The notes beneath the pieces are model-generated. The model had not been told where the DNA came from, made no database searches, and saw only the letters and a list, made by a program, of their open reading frames with translations. From Paulownia fortunei (taxonomy: Eukaryota; Streptophyta; Magnoliopsida; Lamiales; Paulowniaceae), in NCBI GenBank assembly GCA_019321725.1, contig CM033123.1:3046960-3110959 (forward strand): DNA of 64,000 bases, written 5' to 3'. Numbering within the stretch: the first letter of the stretch is position 1; each line of letters opens with the position of its first letter. Positions 48,916 to 60,100 of the stretch are shown here, in pieces. Both the position numbers and the translations under genes were made by a program.

Positions 48916-50794
48916 ATGGATCCTATAGGATCCATAAAGGAGGAGTTCTTGGGCTCAAGCTCACTGTATTCAGATGAGCCCTTGATGGATACTAATATTT
49001 CTCAACTAATGAAGGGCTTACATGAGACAGGCCCCCCACCATTCCTCAGCAAGACTTATGATTTTGTGGAAGATCCAAACACAAATCACATTGTTTCTTG
49101 GAGTAGAGGTAACAACAGTTTCATTGTTTGGGATCCTCAGCCCTTTGCCATGAATATTCTTCCCAGGTACTTCAAACACAATAATTTCTCAAGCTTTGTC
49201 AGGCAGCTCAATACCTATGTAAGTGGTCTACTTTTTCTTTCTTACTTCTTTTTTTGGTCTTAACAATATGAACAATATTTTCATCTTGCCTATGATCTAT
49301 ATATAGATTACTAGAGGTATATATTGTGGCATAAAAGAACTAGAAACTTCAAAGACTGTACAGTAGTTTAAATCTAGAGTGCCCTAGATTTGTTTGCATA
49401 CATTTAGATACATGTTCGTGAAGCAACTAGAATGTGCATTATTTTTAATAGTATTCTTGCTTTTATATAGATCATTAGAGGTATATATTGTGGCATAAAA
49501 GAACTAGAAACTTCAAAGACTTTGGTAATGTAGTTTTAATCTAGAGTGCCCTAGATTTGTTTGCATACAAATAGACACATGTTCGTGAAGCAACTAGAAT
49601 GTGCATTAGTTTTAATAGTATTCTTGCTTTTTGACAAGAATTACTCTTTATTTTTTTGGGTTTATTTATGGGGAAAAAATGTCAAGTTGCCACTTTGTTT
49701 ATTAGGATTTATTCATATTATTGGGCTTTTGTCAGTTCAATGGATTTAGATGGGAAGCCACCAATGTCTAGACTGTTCATCAACTTTCTGCAGTGTTCTT
49801 ACGCATTAGAACTGTGTCTGGAGGTTTCTCTCTTATAGTTCACATAAGATACATCCATTTGATTTACATCCCTTCCCAAGATTTTTAGGCCTTCATTTCA
49901 TGAGGCTTTTCAGAACTGCAGCGTTTCTATATGAAGGCCTAGGAATGTGAATTTCTGCAGGGGTTTAGGAAAGTTGATCATGACAAATGGGAGTTTGCTA
50001 ATGAAGGGTTTTTGAGAGGACAAAGGCATCTGTTGAAAAATATTAAGAGGAGAAAGACAACATCTAATTTCCAGGCTTCCAACCAAGGTTTGGAATCGTG
50101 TGTTGAGGTGGGAAGGTTTGGATTGGATGCAGAAATAGATCGGTTGAGGCGGGACAAGCAGGTTTTAATGGTGGAATTGGTAAAACTCAGACAGCAACAG
50201 CAGAACACCAATTCACATCTCAGAGAAATGGAGCAAATGCTTAAAGGGACCGAACTTAAACAGCAGCAGACGATGAGTTTCTTGGCGAGGGCAATACGAA
50301 ATCCCACTTTTCTGCAGCAAATAGTCCAGCAGAAAGAGAGAGTGAAAGAGCTTGAGGAAGCAATCGGTAAGAAGAGAAGGAAGAGAATTGATCATGGTTC
50401 AAGAAATGCTGGAGTTGAAGAAATAGTCCGAGAAAGGGGAAGAAATGATTACATGATTGACAGTGTTGGACTTCAAGAATTAGGCCAAGGCGGGGAAGCA
50501 AGTGCAGCAATCAACAATGCTGGAATTGGAGATTTTGGAGATGGAAATCTATATGTTAAGTTAGAGCCTCGGGAATATGGTGACATTAGTGGATTTGATG
50601 TAGTGTTGGAGAGATTGGCAATGAGCATGGAAGGACCCTCAATGAATATGGAGGAACAAATTCTACACAAAGATGATGATGATATAGAAAAGCACCTTAG
50701 TGCAGAAAATTCATTTGATGAAGGATTTTGGGGAGACTTGATAAATGAAGGAATTGAAGACGAAATCGGAACAATTGGTGTTGAGGACACTTAG
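48916..50794 (+). CDS. Heat-stress transcription factor, class A (HSFA6b/A2 type)
   Basis: Two exons, 48916-49218 and 49961-50794, join in frame to 378 residues. Residues about 41-133 are the winged-helix DNA-binding domain ([15 protein letters not shown] through [10 protein letters not shown]), which binds GAA-type heat-shock elements. The intron falls after LNTY, the conserved intron site in plant HSFs. Residues about 155-225 form the HR-A/B coiled coil with the class A insertion for trimerisation. KKRRKR near 237-243 is a likely nuclear localisation signal. [12 protein letters not shown] near 354-365 is a typical AHA activation motif with an aromatic residue in an acidic setting, so it should be an activator. 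The start [13 protein letters not shown] and the loop [14 protein letters not shown] favour HSFA6b; A2 is the main alternative. The intron carries a 164-bp tandem duplication. Confidence 0.94.
49301..49629 (+). repeat. 164-bp tandem duplication in the HSF intron
   Basis: The block starting near ATTAGAGGTATATATTGTGG (first copy ACTAGAGG) occurs at 49301-49464 and 49465-49629 with few differences. The shared words GAACTAGAAACTTCAAAGAC and GCAACTAGAATGTGCATTA keep the same spacing. It sits between the two DNA-binding-domain exons and leaves the splice sites untouched. Confidence 0.93.
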
Positions 50795-52615
50795 ATGAAA
50801 AGGGAAGTGGTTGTGGAAGTTTTTGCTGATCAGCTAGGATTACAATCCTGTCATAAGGGCACTCAAAATTATTTGGGTTTCTCAAGGTTTCTTTTGCTTC
50901 AGATATGGAATTTCAGAATTCCATAATTCATCCAAGGGAGTATCTTGTGCTACACCACATTTTCTAGCACGCCTAACCGATCCCACAAGGTTGATTTCTT
51001 TTGATAGCAGAAGGCCTTACTCCATGACTATGAGTGTATGAATCAAGAAATGTCCTGCTAGACCATTGAAAGTTGTCTAACTAGCTAGATACCTCTCGCA
51101 CATTGGAATTCAACAATGAACCTGCCTTTTGCATTTTTTCTAGTTCTTGAATTAGCTTTATGCAACAGTTTTTATGTTCCTCAAACACTAGAAACTTCTT
51201 TATTTCATGTCCAAGAAAACTTCTTCATCTGCCCCTCCATTTGCAGTTTTTGCTGATTTTTTCTTCACAGTAGCTTATACTGTGATAATGATACAGATGC
51301 TTTTATTTTGCATGTAGAAGTTTGTGGCTTTATGATTTGGTAGCATGAAGTGATCCATCTTGATGAGTTCCTTCCTTAGAATATTTCCACTTGCCAATGA
51401 ATCTCGTTTGCTTGTTGAAAACATGTCTCCATTCACCATATATGACAAAAAAAATGAAAAAAAAAAAATAAAAAATAAATACAAGAAGCCCTTATCTTAG
51501 CTAGCTTCTTTGATTAAATGTTGTTATATTTCAAGAATGAAAAGTATCCTTTGAGAACGAAAATTGGTGGATGACAAACTTCACTTCTTGTTGGTTTTCT
51601 TATACAACATCATGTAAATTAAAGAAAAACGGCTCGATCCTCCCGTCATTTTCGTAAAAAGCTAGTCAGTTGGCACAGTTTCTGGGGCCGGTGCGCCTCC
51701 TAGAATTGAATAGGGTCACAAGAGATGATGCCATGTCTGCCTGTCTACAGGATAGAATTGCACATGCTGTGCGTGAACAAATCATAGTTTTGAGTTAGGC
51801 ATGCCCAAGTTATGTGCTGAAAGCCTGGTATATCTTTCAGCCCATCTCTTAGATGATCTACTTATGAGTGAGGAGGGGTAAAGCTTTCCACACTTTGGGA
51901 AATTCCTTGTATAGTATTGCATGTAAAAATCTTTAAATAAAAAATAAAATAAAAAAATTACCTCAATACAAGAAGTAGGTTGCTTTTTTGCTGAATGAAG
52001 TGCCGTATATGAAATTACTTTTAAAAAGTATTAAGTTCAAATTTCATATGATTTTAATTTGAAATTTCCCAAAAACAATCATAATTGGCATTTCATATAT
52101 TAAGATAAAGTCTGAAGCAGAGTTACATTTAAAATTACACAACCCCATCAGCAACTTTGCCAATGTTGAAGTTAAGACAATGGACTAGCTATCTTCAACG
52201 TTTGAGCATTGTTACTATAATTAATTCTTGTTATTTGATTTGGTTTATAACCATGAACTATAATTTTAGTATGATTTCTGTTTAAAAATGAAAACGTAAT
52301 TAAAAAAATCACAAAATTTGATCACTTGAATCAATTGATTGATTTAATATTTTATTTTGAGAAAATCATTTTTGTACACTTATTTTTAAACTTACAATAA
52401 TAAAGAGTATCTTCTAAAAATTGGAGCATTGTTTTATGAAAAATGGGTGATTAATAAAGTATAGAGTTTACAATAAGATTGGAAATCTGGTTGTTCTAAT
52501 TTTTAAAAAAAATTTACTTTAAAATTTTGAAAAAATACATAAAACATAAAAGCTTAAAAATTTTCAGAAAGTGAATAAAAAATACCCTGAAAATGTACCT
52601 GTCGGCAACACTGAA
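50795..52615. other. HSF 3' UTR and intergenic sequence
   Basis: The first few hundred bases are the probable HSF 3' UTR. A moderately GC-richer stretch at 51640-51910 has no sustained frame and no tRNA or snRNA promoter motif that I recognise. The remainder is AT-rich without identifiable features. Confidence 0.45.
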
Positions 52616-52933
52616 TCATTGCTCTTGTCCAACGACGTCGTATAGTAGCATAGGGATCAACAGTAGTGAAATCCATGCGCAGTTTAATCTCGTGTACCAT
52701 GAAGCACCAGATCTACCGAAGCCGTTGTTATACTGTAGAACTAAGAGACCCACACGCATCCATGGCGCGTGATGAAGAATCTCAGTTGCTCTTGTAATTC
52801 TGCGATGGAGAGTGAGCGAACGCTCCAAGTAACAAGTGGTTCTCAAGACTAATCGATGCGGATGAAGGCCCATTGCCACGTCAACGACCTTGAAACCCCC
52901 AGTTGCTAATGACAACAAAACTGCAATTCTCAC
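52616..52933 (-). CDS. Possible orphan ORF, 105 codons, in a GC-richer island
   Basis: An ATG-to-stop frame of 105 codons on the minus strand fills an island that is distinctly less AT-rich than both flanks. The translation (MRIAVLLSLATGGFKVVDVA at the start) has hydrophobic ends and a basic middle (RRITRATEILHHAPWMRVG). I do not recognise a family. Composition favours former or present coding sequence, but there is no promoter, splice or homology support. It may be a fragment of a larger gene, a transposon piece or a chance frame. Confidence 0.25.
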   Translation of the reverse strand: MRIAVLLSLATGGFKVVDVAMGLHPHRLVLRTTCYLERSLTLHRRITRATEILHHAPWMRVGLLVLQYNNGFGRSGASWYTRLNCAWISLLLIPMLLYDVVGQEQ

Positions 52934-54150
52934 TGAAATTCCACCTAATTACATATCAAATGACCAGATTGCCCTTTTAATTTTCTTTTGTGTTTGGTGG
53001 ACCATGTCAAAAAATGAATACTTTTCCATTTAATTTCATACAAAATCCAAAGACGAAGAAAGAAATTCGATGTTCTCAGCCTAACGAAAGAGCACAAAAA
53101 GACCAATTACATAGTACATCGCATATAATAGCAAGTGATCTTGAGTTATTTAAAATTTTTAATATTAAATTATTATTTAAATTTATATTTTTTAATTTAT
53201 TCAATATTTAAATTAATTAAAATCTAATCATATATTCAAATTCAATTCTTTTCATTAAAAAACAACCTAAAATTATTTCATAATATCAATATTTTTCATC
53301 TGATAAAATTATTTATGCAACATATATATGTATTATTGTCTCAAATACGGAATGCATTTGATTTTTTTTTATCTTAATTTGAAAAAAAAAGAAAACAAAA
53401 AGAACATAGACACAAAAATGTACCCCTTCCTTCTTAACCGCCGTTTCAATGCCTTTGTTGAAGATAACAAGAATAAATTATAGTAACAAAAATAAATTAA
53501 AATATTCAATGTTCTAAATTATGTATAAAAGCTCATCTAATTTCCAAATTTGAACTTAACAAATAAATATTTTTTTTAACATGTTTTAATTTTGAAGCTT
53601 AGCTTGAATTCTATTAGGTGAGCTAAAAAGTATTATTAAAATATCTGAAAAATTAAGTTATTTGATTTCTATTCATTTTTAAGTAGATAAAAAATTATTC
53701 ACAAGTAACTGGTGAAATGATTAAATTTAGTTTAAACATTTTTTTAAAATTTGACAAAATATTTAAATTAGTTTTAACTAGTACTATTTTAAATTTGATA
53801 AAATATTCAAAATGAATTTATATTTATATTATTAAACTCGACTTAATTCTCGTTTACAGTATATACAGGAAATAAATGAAACAGAGTTTGAGAGAAGCCG
53901 AGGGCAATCTCGTCAATGAAGACGACTTTGCAGTCTCTGTTTTTTGTGTTTTAATGTTTACCATCATCTAGTCGTCGTCTCCTCTCAAATGAAAGCCCCA
54001 AAAGGGAAAAATTCTCAATCTGAAGTCTCTCGTCGAAACCTTCGCACAAAAGCACTATCCTCTCTTTCAGATCTAACCACATTGTTCGATACGAACTCCT
54101 ATACATAACTATACGAATTTGTGGATATTGCAGTGATAGAGAGACATAGG
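52934..54150. other. Intergenic: upstream region of dymeclin
   Basis: AT-rich up to about 53870, then a GC-richer stretch leading into the dymeclin 5' UTR. No other gene was found. Confidence 0.5.
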
Positions 54151-57100
54151 ATGGGCGGAGTACCATCGACGCCGCGACTAGGCGGCGGAGCGCGGCCGCA
54201 GGAGACGGCCGAGTACTTAATTGGGGAATTCGTCGGAGAGAAATCATTTCCTCTCACCTCTGATTACTGGCAGAAGCTTCTCGAGCTTCCTCTCGATCTT
54301 CGCTGGCCATCTCATCGCGTTCGCCAAGCTTGCCAACTCTTCGGTCAGTGCATTGTCACTTTTGTTCTTTGATTTTTGCAATTAAAAAACTTTCACGTTT
54401 TTTTGGCCCCTTAAATTTGCGGTTCCTGTATTGTTGCTTTAGTATTAGCTGCATTGTGAATAAGTATTCGGAACTTGTGTGAACTCGCGTGCTTGAGTAT
54501 GATTTGTTGTTTCCAATTTGACTTTGAAATGGAAATTGAGTTCACAATACACGTTTATTTTTGTAAATTAGCTGATTATTTTCTTTTGCTTTGTTTTTAG
54601 TGATTTTGTATTTGTATAATCTAGGGTAAGTCAGGAATATCTGTAGTTTTGAGCTTGAATTTGAGATATTTGCCTGTAAGATTTGTTCTATATGTCCTAG
54701 AAAACGTTTGAGACTGTGCAACCTAGGAGTCTTTTTCTGGAGATGTATTTCTGCAGTTTTAGGAGAATTCGATGATGATGGTAGAGTTCAAAGGCGTTTC
54801 TGTTGTCTTTCAGTGCAATTATTAGCTTTTGAAGCTGTTATTAGAGTTAAGTGGTGAAGTTCTGTAGCCGGTTGTGTAATTTGATATTTATTTTGCCAGT
54901 AATACATATTTCAATGCAATTATGCTATTAAATTATTTAATTTCATGTTATGTTGCTATTATCAGTTTCCACTTCAATGTTTTTTTTCATGACTTTCTAC
55001 ATTGTGCAAGTCTCATGATTAGGCAACCCAATCTTTCTTGCGTGAGGCAAAAGCCTTTAAAAGTGGCCTTTTGAAAAAAAAAAATGGTTGATCAAATTTG
55101 CGCTATTTGATTAGTTACAAAGAGCCATGCAACTCCTGCAGTAAAAATGTTTTGAATTATGGAATGTCCCGAAGAGTTCTTGCAAGAGACTCACAAATTT
55201 TAGGGTTGGTGTGCAATATCTGAGCTTATACGTGCGGGAATAGGAAACAGAATTTATGTTAGTGCCATTACTATGTAAATGAATCTTCTGATCTAGGTAA
55301 ACGTAAAAGCCAAAATTGGCACCACCACACTGGCACCACCCCTTGTGGTGTGGTGGTACCTGGCTTCATATTTTGTATATGAAGTCAGGGGTTCTAATCC
55401 TTTCCCTCCCCTCCTTCCCTCTCTCCTTGGATTTGCGCTTCCCCCAAACCCCAACCCTCAACCCCCCCAAAAGTAAATAAATAAAAAATGAAAAAAGAAA
55501 GTATCTAAAATTGGCAAACGCTTTATTTAGAATCAGAAATGATGTTTGGCAATTATTACCGTGTCTACATGGTCATATTAGTTCCGTTCTTAAACTATAT
55601 AATTATTACTTTTTTTTCTTGGTGGTGGGGGGGGGGGGGGGGGATTGTTTCTCCGGACTCACATGTCACTTTCTAATAATCACAAAACCAAGCAAGTGGA
55701 AAAGAGCCAAGAGTTCATGCTCTCTGTCTTAGTTCTTGGGACATCTGTATGGTTTGAATTTTTGTTATTACTCAAGGTCTAGGGAAGATTAGGTCACATT
55801 GTACATGCACATGCACCTAAGTCTGCTGTGATGAACTTTATTCCCAACATATTATGGTTACTATGATGTTTTTCCTGCATGAATGCCAGAACTTTATCTT
55901 CCACAAGGTCCGTCACATTTAAATATCTGGGCCTCTGGGGCTAGGAATCATTCTTTCTTATTTCATTGCTTCTCTCCCCTGCGATCCCATATTTATTTTT
56001 AGTTGAATGACTAAAGTTATTGAAATTTGGTTTATTTATGGAAACATATCAGTAAGGGCGTATCGTTTGTAGCTATTAAAGATTATGCTTCAAAATATAC
56101 ATCTTTCGGAAAAATGCGTTTCCCTTTGTATAGCGTCTTTATATGTGGTGCAAACTATTCTAGGGCAAATTTGAAGAATTTTAGCTTCCAAGATCATGAT
56201 TTTGGGTACTATTTATATGATGTGTAGTTGTTTCTTTAGGTTTCGCAATGCAAGAATGCTGTAGAAAGTATGCTTTTATTTTGGTCTAGATTGAACCTCC
56301 AAAATGTCTGTTCTTATCGTATTTTTTGGTTATAATATTAGGAAGTATGTATTAAAATATCTTAGCAGCTACTCCTATATTCTTCTATAGTAATGTGAGA
56401 ATGTCGGCCACCACCAATATTCCTCAATGATGCTTTATCAATAGTGCAAATCAGAGAAATGAATTCACATAATGTGTTAACATTGTTTATGTGGACAGTA
56501 AATTTCTGTTAGATTTTTAACAGAAGCTCCAAAATGTCTGTTCTTATTGTATTTTTTGGTTATAATATTAGGAAGTATGTATTAAAATATCTTAGCAGCT
56601 ACTCCTATATTCTTCTATAGTAATGTGAAAATGTCGGCCACCACCAATATTCCTCAATGATGCTATATCAATAGTGCAAATCAGAGAAATTAAGTCACAT
56701 AATGTGTTAACAATGTTTATGCGGACAGTAAATTTCTGTTAGATTTTTAATAGAAGCTCCAAAATGTCTGTTCTTATTGTATTTTTTGGTTATAATATTA
56801 GGAAGTATGTATTAAAATATCTTAGCAGCTACTCCTATATTCTTCTATAGTAATGTGAAAATGTCGGCCACCACCAATATTCCTCAATGATGCTATATCA
56901 ATAGTGCAAATCAGAGAAATTAAGTCACATAATGTGTTAACAATGTTTATGCGGACAGTAAATTTCTGTTAGATTTTTAATAGAAGCTCCAAAATGTCTG
57001 TTCTTATTGTATTTTTTGGTTATAATATTAGGAAGTATGTATTAAAATATCTTAGCAGCTACTCCTATATTCTTCTATAGTAATGTGAAAATGTCGGCCA

Positions 57101-60100
57101 CCACCAATATTCCTCAATGATGCTATATCAATAGTGCAAATCAGAGAAATTAAGTCACATAATGTGTTAACAATGTTTATGCGGACAGTAAATTTCTGTT
57201 AGATTTTTAAGATTCATTTTCTACTGGGCTGATTCTCTTTTGTTATATTTTGCAGCCATGAATAATTGTAACACAAGGCACCTTGCCAAGATTTTGATTC
57301 ACCTAGCATGGTGCTTGCAAGAGTGTGTTTCTGCTTCTGATGTGGCATCCCTTGCTTTCTCAAAAGCTCTTAACGCGTTGTTTGTATCATCTGTTTTTCT
57401 GAAGTATCTCATTGAGAATTCTAAGAGTGACAACTTTGAAGAACTATGCCTATTGCTGGATGAAACTGATCCTGTGCCAAATAATTTCTCAAAAGGTTAC
57501 ACTTTCGTAGCTTTAAATCGGTTCCATTTTTTTTTTCTCCTACCTTGATAATGGCTTTGGTTATTACTTTTTTATTTTTCTTCTCCATGATGGCCTGTAG
57601 TCTATATAATCATAATTGCTGTTTTCGAATCATTAACATCAGCTTTTATTTTCGTTGTGTTTAGATTTAACCATTTATCATCTCATTCATGTCTACTATG
57701 TTAGGGAAAATTTGTTACTTTTTTCCCTCATATCCTTTTGAGGTATACCATCCTAATAAGGAAAAAGGATACAAGTGGATTGGATAATAAGGAAATAAGT
57801 CTTCCACAATAACAGTTTTTTTGTATAGAATGCATGTGCTTTGTATCAAGTCTTCCTTGCTATTTGAACTTGCTGAACTCAAACATACACCAGGATTTGA
57901 ACCAAGTTATGCCATGAAATATAACGAATTTAATTGTTAATCGATTTGAAGCTAGTATGAACTGGTGGCATAATATAAGATTGTCATAGGATTTTCTCAT
58001 TTGTCATGAATATCATTTATGGTACGGAGTGGGTTCAAAACGCTGACTAAAATATTGGTTGATTTCCCTAATAAAGAAACCCTGGAAACCTGTCCCATTT
58101 TATTTCTTCTGAGCCTGACTGAAAAGATTTAACCGATAACTGTCTTGCGTCTTTCTTTTTATATCATTGACACTTAAGTCAGGAAGCCATGAGGAAACAT
58201 GTTGAATAAGATATCTTGATGAAACTTCACATTCCAAAGATAATGCTTAAGATGGTATGCATCTGCAATTTTATATTCACTCAATGCATGAATTAAGTAG
58301 TGCAAACCCCAAGCAAAGAGGTCTTGCAAAAATGTAAGTGGTTATGAGAGAAGTAGAACATTCTCTCTCTCTCTCTCTCTCTCTCGTAGCATTTTCCTTG
58401 AATTATCAGTCCACAAAGATGGGAATTCTGGGACTTGGCTTTTGTGTTTTTCTTCATGTATATGCTACTGCTTATCGATCATGATGTTAGTTGTTTGTTC
58501 TCAGTTCAAAATTTTCAAGCCAAGGTGTGTTTGAGTGTGTAGTGATTATGAGGAAGATGTCTTCTCCATGTTAGATTTATGATAATCCAATAAATGGTGA
58601 AGCCATGTGATCCTTTCTATAACATTATGTTGAACATGCACTGCGAGACTCTCGACCTTGTTAACGTGGAGTAATTGAGTATTGTTGAAAAAGATTAAAG
58701 GATCCATTTACCTCAAACTTAATGGAAAGCATTACCAAATATATTTTAAGAATTTATAAAAACTTGAATTTTCTTAGAACCCAGAAAATTGTGAACACAA
58801 CTAACCTTGTTCACACAGCGAAAAAAGCACCTTCCCTCCTTCTCTCACTTCGGAAAGTCATATTGACTTTCTTCTGATATGCTGCCTTCTGAATCCATTT
58901 GCTTTAGTGATGAAGTCCAATTGTCTGCTCATTATTGCAATGAATGTGTATGACCTTATTGATTTACTCATTATCTTTTCCCAGTTCTGGCCCATCCTAA
59001 GCAGTTATTTACTTGACTCTGGTTCCTCGTCTCTTTCATCTTCAAAGCAGGTCAACATGTTGAAAACCTCATCATGTTCAGTGCGCTTAACTTTGTTGGC
59101 AAAGTTGATGTTAGGTATGCTGTGATTTGTGTGAATGCCCATTGATGTTCTGCTTTACAATGCATATGCATAATGGTTATTATTTTCTCTATAGCCCTGG
59201 AACATATCTTCTGCATCAAGAGCTGCTTAACTTCATGCTGATCGCCATGTCAACTCAACTTCTCTCTGGGCCAACACCAGGACCGAATGATATACACCCT
59301 TTCATCGATGCAGCAATGGCTCAGGTGAATACAAGTAACTTCACAAGCTTCAATCTAATTGTGCAATTCTTTTCTCAATTAATTGGCTGTTCTTTCTGCA
59401 GGAAAGCTCTTTGGTTAATGTGGTTGTGCGCAAGTTATTGCTCAATTACATCACACGCCCACAGTTTCCTGTAAACAGCTCATCTTCTATGATATTATCT
59501 GAAGGAAATCAGCCTGGTGTTCTAAGGAGAGTTGGCTCTGCAGCTGGTATGACATTGTCCCACACCCTTTATCTATTTGTTAACTTTTCTGTTGTTTGGT
59601 AGAATTTTGATTTTTGTTGTGGAGCATTCTTGAAAATAACATCTTTGTTGTGGAGTCTTAAACATAGCATTGTTATTTTGTTCATTTAGTCGCATTCAAG
59701 ACTTGGAACTTTTATTTAGCTGAATTTGTATGCTTGGATTTAAATTTTAACATCCCTTTTTTGATGGATATTGAACCTTTAGTTGCCAAAACTTCTGATT
59801 GTCTTGTTTTAATTTTAATATATTTATATCGTGTCTTTCCATTTGTTCACTAGCATTGATATATTTTTCTGCCTTTTATTCTTTACCTTTCTGACTGAAA
59901 TATAATTCATTCTTGCAGCAAACTTGATGCTATTACCCTTCAATTACTTAGTCAGCTCAACCGGTGAAGCTTCAAGAAGTCCATTAGCAGAAGGCAGTCT
60001 TAATGTTTTACTTATTCTTAGTTATTACCATAAATGTATTTCAGTGGACTATGTGAAGGAAATTGATAACAGCAGTTCAGTGTCCCTCCCGAAGGAAGAA

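Noticed and set aside
58985..59050. Frame [15 protein letters not shown] before dymeclin exon 3
   Set aside because: Joining exon 2 here gives the wrong phase. The acceptor at 59050 gives the conserved family sequence in phase.
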